Shown here in pieces: positions 15,250-17,109 of a stretch of 17,109 nucleotides of DNA; within the stretch, counting starts at the first letter, position 1, and each line of letters begins with the position of its first letter. A program made the translations under genes and the position numbers. The notes under the pieces were generated by a model. That model saw only the letters and a program-made list of their open reading frames with translations, did no database searches and was not told where the DNA came from. Source of the DNA: Rickettsiaceae bacterium (GTDB lineage: Bacteria > Pseudomonadota > Alphaproteobacteria > Rickettsiales > Rickettsiaceae); the NCBI GenBank assembly GCA_021741085.1, contig JAIOYM010000017.1, positions 1 through 17,109 of the forward strand, written 5' to 3'.

Positions 15250-15405
15250 ATGATAGAATGTCTTAAAGGTTATTTTGTAAACAAAGGAAAGATATTGTGC
15301 AAACATTTGCAGAATAATGTGGGCGCGATCATGCAATGCGGGCAGGCTAATACATATAGCATTGCGAGGCAATTGTCCAAAATAGATGGCATGATCTATT
15401 TTTAA
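15250..15405 (+). pseudogene. Probable N-terminal fragment of a DDE-type transposase
   Basis: A short frame from ATG 15250 to TAA 15405 encodes 51 residues, including LQNNVGAIMQCGQANTYSIA and RQLSK. A segment of the form vGaimqsGqAntysiArqLs resembles the beginning of IS4-type DDE transposases, after which the protein should continue for hundreds of residues. Here it stops, and I see no continuation in the other frames before the ankyrin gene. It is therefore most likely the remnant of an insertion sequence. The resemblance is from memory and needs a database search. A genuine small protein is the alternative. Its last third overlaps a terminator-like hairpin. Confidence 0.45.
15379..15403 (+). 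terminator. Terminator-like hairpin at the end of the transposase fragment
   Basis: AAAATAGAT (15379-15387) pairs with ATCTATTTT (15394-15402) around the loop GGCATG, and the right arm runs into T5. A second, competing pairing joins GATCATGC (15327-15334) with GCATGATC (15389-15396), enclosing GCAATGC (15333-15339) with GCATTGC (15359-15365). Confidence 0.5.
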
Positions 15406-15452
15406 GGTTTATATCGAACTTCCATAAATTATCTCAGGTTAAAATTTTTTGT

Positions 15453-16913
15453 ATGATTATAGTAAATAGATATTATTTTACCTTTATTCTACATATAGCT
15501 CTATTTTCTTTACTAACATCTTGTTCAAGCACCTTTATTCCAAAATCTAGTAAAGCAAAAGACATTAAATTCAATGCAAATCAAATGTGCTTAGCCATAG
15601 AGGACGGTAATTTGTCTGAAGTTAAACTGCTACTAGCCAATGGTGCCGATGTTAATGCAAAATATTCCGGCATGACGCCGATTTATGTAGCTGCAAAACA
15701 AGGCGATCTCGAAATTGTTAAACTGCTACTGGCCAGTGGTGCTGATGTTAATACAAAATATTCCGGCATGACGCCGATTTATGTAGCTGCAAAACAAGGC
15801 GATCTCGAAATTGTTAAGCTGCTAGTGGCCAGTGGTGCTGATGTTAGTACAAAATCTTCCGATGGCAAAACGCCGATTTATATAGCTGTAGAACAAGGAC
15901 AGCTCGAAATTATTAAGTTGTTAATAGAAAAAGGTGCTGATATTAATGCACCATCTTCCAATGGCAAAACCCCGATTTATCTGGCCGCAAAAGAAGGCCA
16001 TCTTGAAATCGTTAAGTTTTTAATAGAAAAAGGTGCTGACGCTAATGGGGGTTATTATGATGTTGATGGAGATTATGCTGTTAGCTTAGGTATGTATAGT
16101 GACACCGCGCTTTGCGTGGCTGCAGAAAAAGGTCATCTTGAAATTGTTAAGCTATTAATAGCAAGTGGCGCCGATGTTAATCTGTGTAATGCAGATTTAC
16201 GTATGGGAGAGTGTTATAGAAATCCACTTCATAAGCCTGCAGAAAAAGGTCATCTTGAAATTGTTAAGCTGCTGTTGGCCAGTGGTACTGATGTTAATGA
16301 AGTGCGTAAAAATGGTGGCACAGCTCTTGGAGATGCTGTTGCCAAAGGCCATCTTGAAATTGCTAGGCTACTAATAGCAAGTGGTGCTAATGTTAATGGG
16401 CCATCTAGCACTCGCACGCCGATAATTTATACGGCTGCAGCACTAGGGAATATTGAAATTGTTAAACTTCTATTAGCTAATGGTGTTAATATTGATGATG
16501 AAGAATGTTACTATGGTTCAGCTCTTGGAGCTGCTGTTCAGCTTGGGCATCTTGAAATTGTTAAGTTACTAATAGCCAGTGGTGCTGATGTTAATGAAGA
16601 TTGTATGTTCAACCAAGGTCAAAGCAACGAGGATTTTGGTACACCACTCTCTTGTATGAGCGCTTACGGAGATATAGGAATTGTTAAGCTATTAATAGCA
16701 AGTGGTGCGAATGTTAATGCAAAAACATATAATGGCTTCACGCCGCTTTATTTAGCCGCAGAACAAAACCATCTTGAAATTGTTAAGCTGTTAATAGCAA
16801 GTGGCGCCGATGTTAATGCAAAAACAGATGAAGGTTTTACCCCATTGACAATAGCAAAAAACAAAGGATATACCCAAATTGTAAAATTATTACAAGAGCA
16901 TAAAGCTAAATAA
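15453..16913 (+). CDS. Ankyrin-repeat lipoprotein
   Basis: A 486-residue protein. The first 23 residues form a lipoprotein signal peptide ending in the lipobox LTSC, so Cys24 should be lipidated and the mature protein anchored to a membrane, facing the periplasm or the outside. From about residue 45 to the end it consists of about 13 ankyrin units of 32-40 residues with the signature HLEIVKLLIASGADVN. Units near residues 200 and 395 carry longer insertions, and the last unit is partial. Ankyrin repeats bind other proteins. In host-associated bacteria many act on host targets, but a lipidated, membrane-bound form could instead bind a bacterial partner. The second and third units come from a recent DNA duplication. 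No strong ribosome-binding site precedes ATG 15453. Confidence 0.9.
   Translation: MIIVNRYYFTFILHIALFSLLTSCSSTFIPKSSKAKDIKFNANQMCLAIEDGNLSEVKLLLANGADVNAKYSGMTPIYVAAKQGDLEIVKLLLASGADVNTKYSGMTPIYVAAKQGDLEIVKLLVASGADVSTKSSDGKTPIYIAVEQGQLEIIKLLIEKGADINAPSSNGKTPIYLAAKEGHLEIVKFLIEKGADANGGYYDVDGDYAVSLGMYSDTALCVAAEKGHLEIVKLLIASGADVNLCNADLRMGECYRNPLHKPAEKGHLEIVKLLLASGTDVNEVRKNGGTALGDAVAKGHLEIARLLIASGANVNGPSSTRTPIIYTAAALGNIEIVKLLLANGVNIDDEECYYGSALGAAVQLGHLEIVKLLIASGADVNEDCMFNQGQSNEDFGTPLSCMSAYGDIGIVKLLIASGANVNAKTYNGFTPLYLAAEQNHLEIVKLLIASGADVNAKTDEGFTPLTIAKNKGYTQIVKLLQEHKAK
15658..15817 (+). repeat. Recent 96-base tandem duplication within the ankyrin gene
   Basis: Bases 15658-15721 recur without a mismatch at 15754-15817, a period of 96 bases or exactly 32 codons, with near-identity beyond. 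Codon-level identity among otherwise diverged repeats points to recent duplication or gene conversion. Confidence 0.85.
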
Positions 16914-16949
16914 CCATTCAAAAAAAGAAGTCAATAACTGGATCACCAC

Positions 16950-16993
16950 GCTAGTGCTTGTAGGCACTAGCCATACTACCCTACAATTTTTTT
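16950..16993 (+). terminator. Overlapping hairpins ending in a T-run after the ankyrin gene
   Basis: Hairpin A is GCTAGTGC (16950-16957) with GCACTAGC (16964-16971), a perfect 8-pair stem. Hairpin B is TTGTAGG (16958-16964) with CCTACAA (16980-16986), directly followed by T7 (16987-16993). The loop of A is the left arm of B. B alone looks like a rho-independent terminator for the ankyrin gene, and A could compete with it or form a pseudoknot with it. Confidence 0.6.
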
Positions 16994-17063
16994 AATAAAA
17001 GGAAAAGAGTGGCGTTATAAATAGAAAAAACATCATATTCGAGGATTTTTTTTAATCTCCAGG

Positions 17064-17085
17064 AAAAGGCGCGGGCGCCTTTTTT
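17064..17085 (+). terminator. Strong rho-independent terminator
   Basis: AAAAGGCG (17064-17071) pairs with CGCCTTTT (17076-17083) around the loop CGGG, with six T in all at 17080-17085. This is a GC-stemmed classical terminator. It may end leftover ankyrin transcription or, on the minus strand, serve a convergent gene beyond the window. Confidence 0.8.
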
Positions 17086-17109
17086 CAAGCAGTGTTTTAA
17101 AGAATCCAA

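Noticed and set aside
15658..15817. CRISPR-like repeat
   Set aside because: The repeats are in-frame ankyrin codons with no spacer structure.
16165..16374. Alternative plus frame in the ankyrin gene
   Set aside because: It is a frame-shifted shadow of the repeat array.

Overview
The window is strongly AT-rich and gene-dense. It mixes bacterial housekeeping genes (nth, ccmF, priA, rppH, dusB, rpsD) with fast-evolving, host-interaction-type genes: a predicted YopT-like cysteine protease, a secreted NlpC/P60-like peptidase, an Asn/Ser-rich orphan, a Gly/Ser-tailed secreted protein and an ankyrin-repeat lipoprotein. The S4, RppH, DusB and HIG1-domain proteins look alphaproteobacterial. With the base composition, the ankyrin protein and the palindrome-rich intergenic DNA, this suggests an intracellular member of the Rickettsiales or a close relative. 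That placement is inferred from remembered family patterns, not from a search.

Layout. 1-602: 3' part of nth (+). 603-919: non-coding, ending in a promoter/inverted-repeat region. 920-2722: candidate secreted C58/YopT-like protease (+). 2747-4051: convergent exported NlpC/P60-like peptidase (-). 4231-6084: ccmF (-), for cytochrome c maturation. 6085-6512: non-coding. 6513-7244: Asn/Ser-rich orphan (+), convergent with priA (7255-9183, -), preceded by rppH (9297-9836, -) with its own promoter. 10072-10251: small HIG1-domain membrane protein (+). 10291-10328: bidirectional terminator. 10376-11008: exported protein with a Gly/Ser/Asp tail (-). 11226-14132: DUF3857/transglutaminase-like protein followed closely by dusB (+). 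14301-14924: rpsD (+). 14925-15452: hairpin-rich region holding a probable transposase fragment. 15453-16913: ankyrin-repeat lipoprotein (+), followed by an attenuator-like hairpin pair and a strong terminator.

Functionally the housekeeping genes are unrelated to one another: base excision repair, haem attachment, replication restart, mRNA 5'-end processing, tRNA dihydrouridylation and the small ribosomal subunit. The accessory genes sit between them as single-gene insertions. Three proteins carry papain-fold-type Cys/His active sites (C58-like, NlpC/P60-like, transglutaminase-like), and two of these are back to back and convergent. The most interesting candidate is the 600-residue YopT-like protease, whose promoter region carries nested inverted repeats. 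I saw no tRNA, rRNA, CRISPR array, toxin-antitoxin pair or intact insertion sequence.
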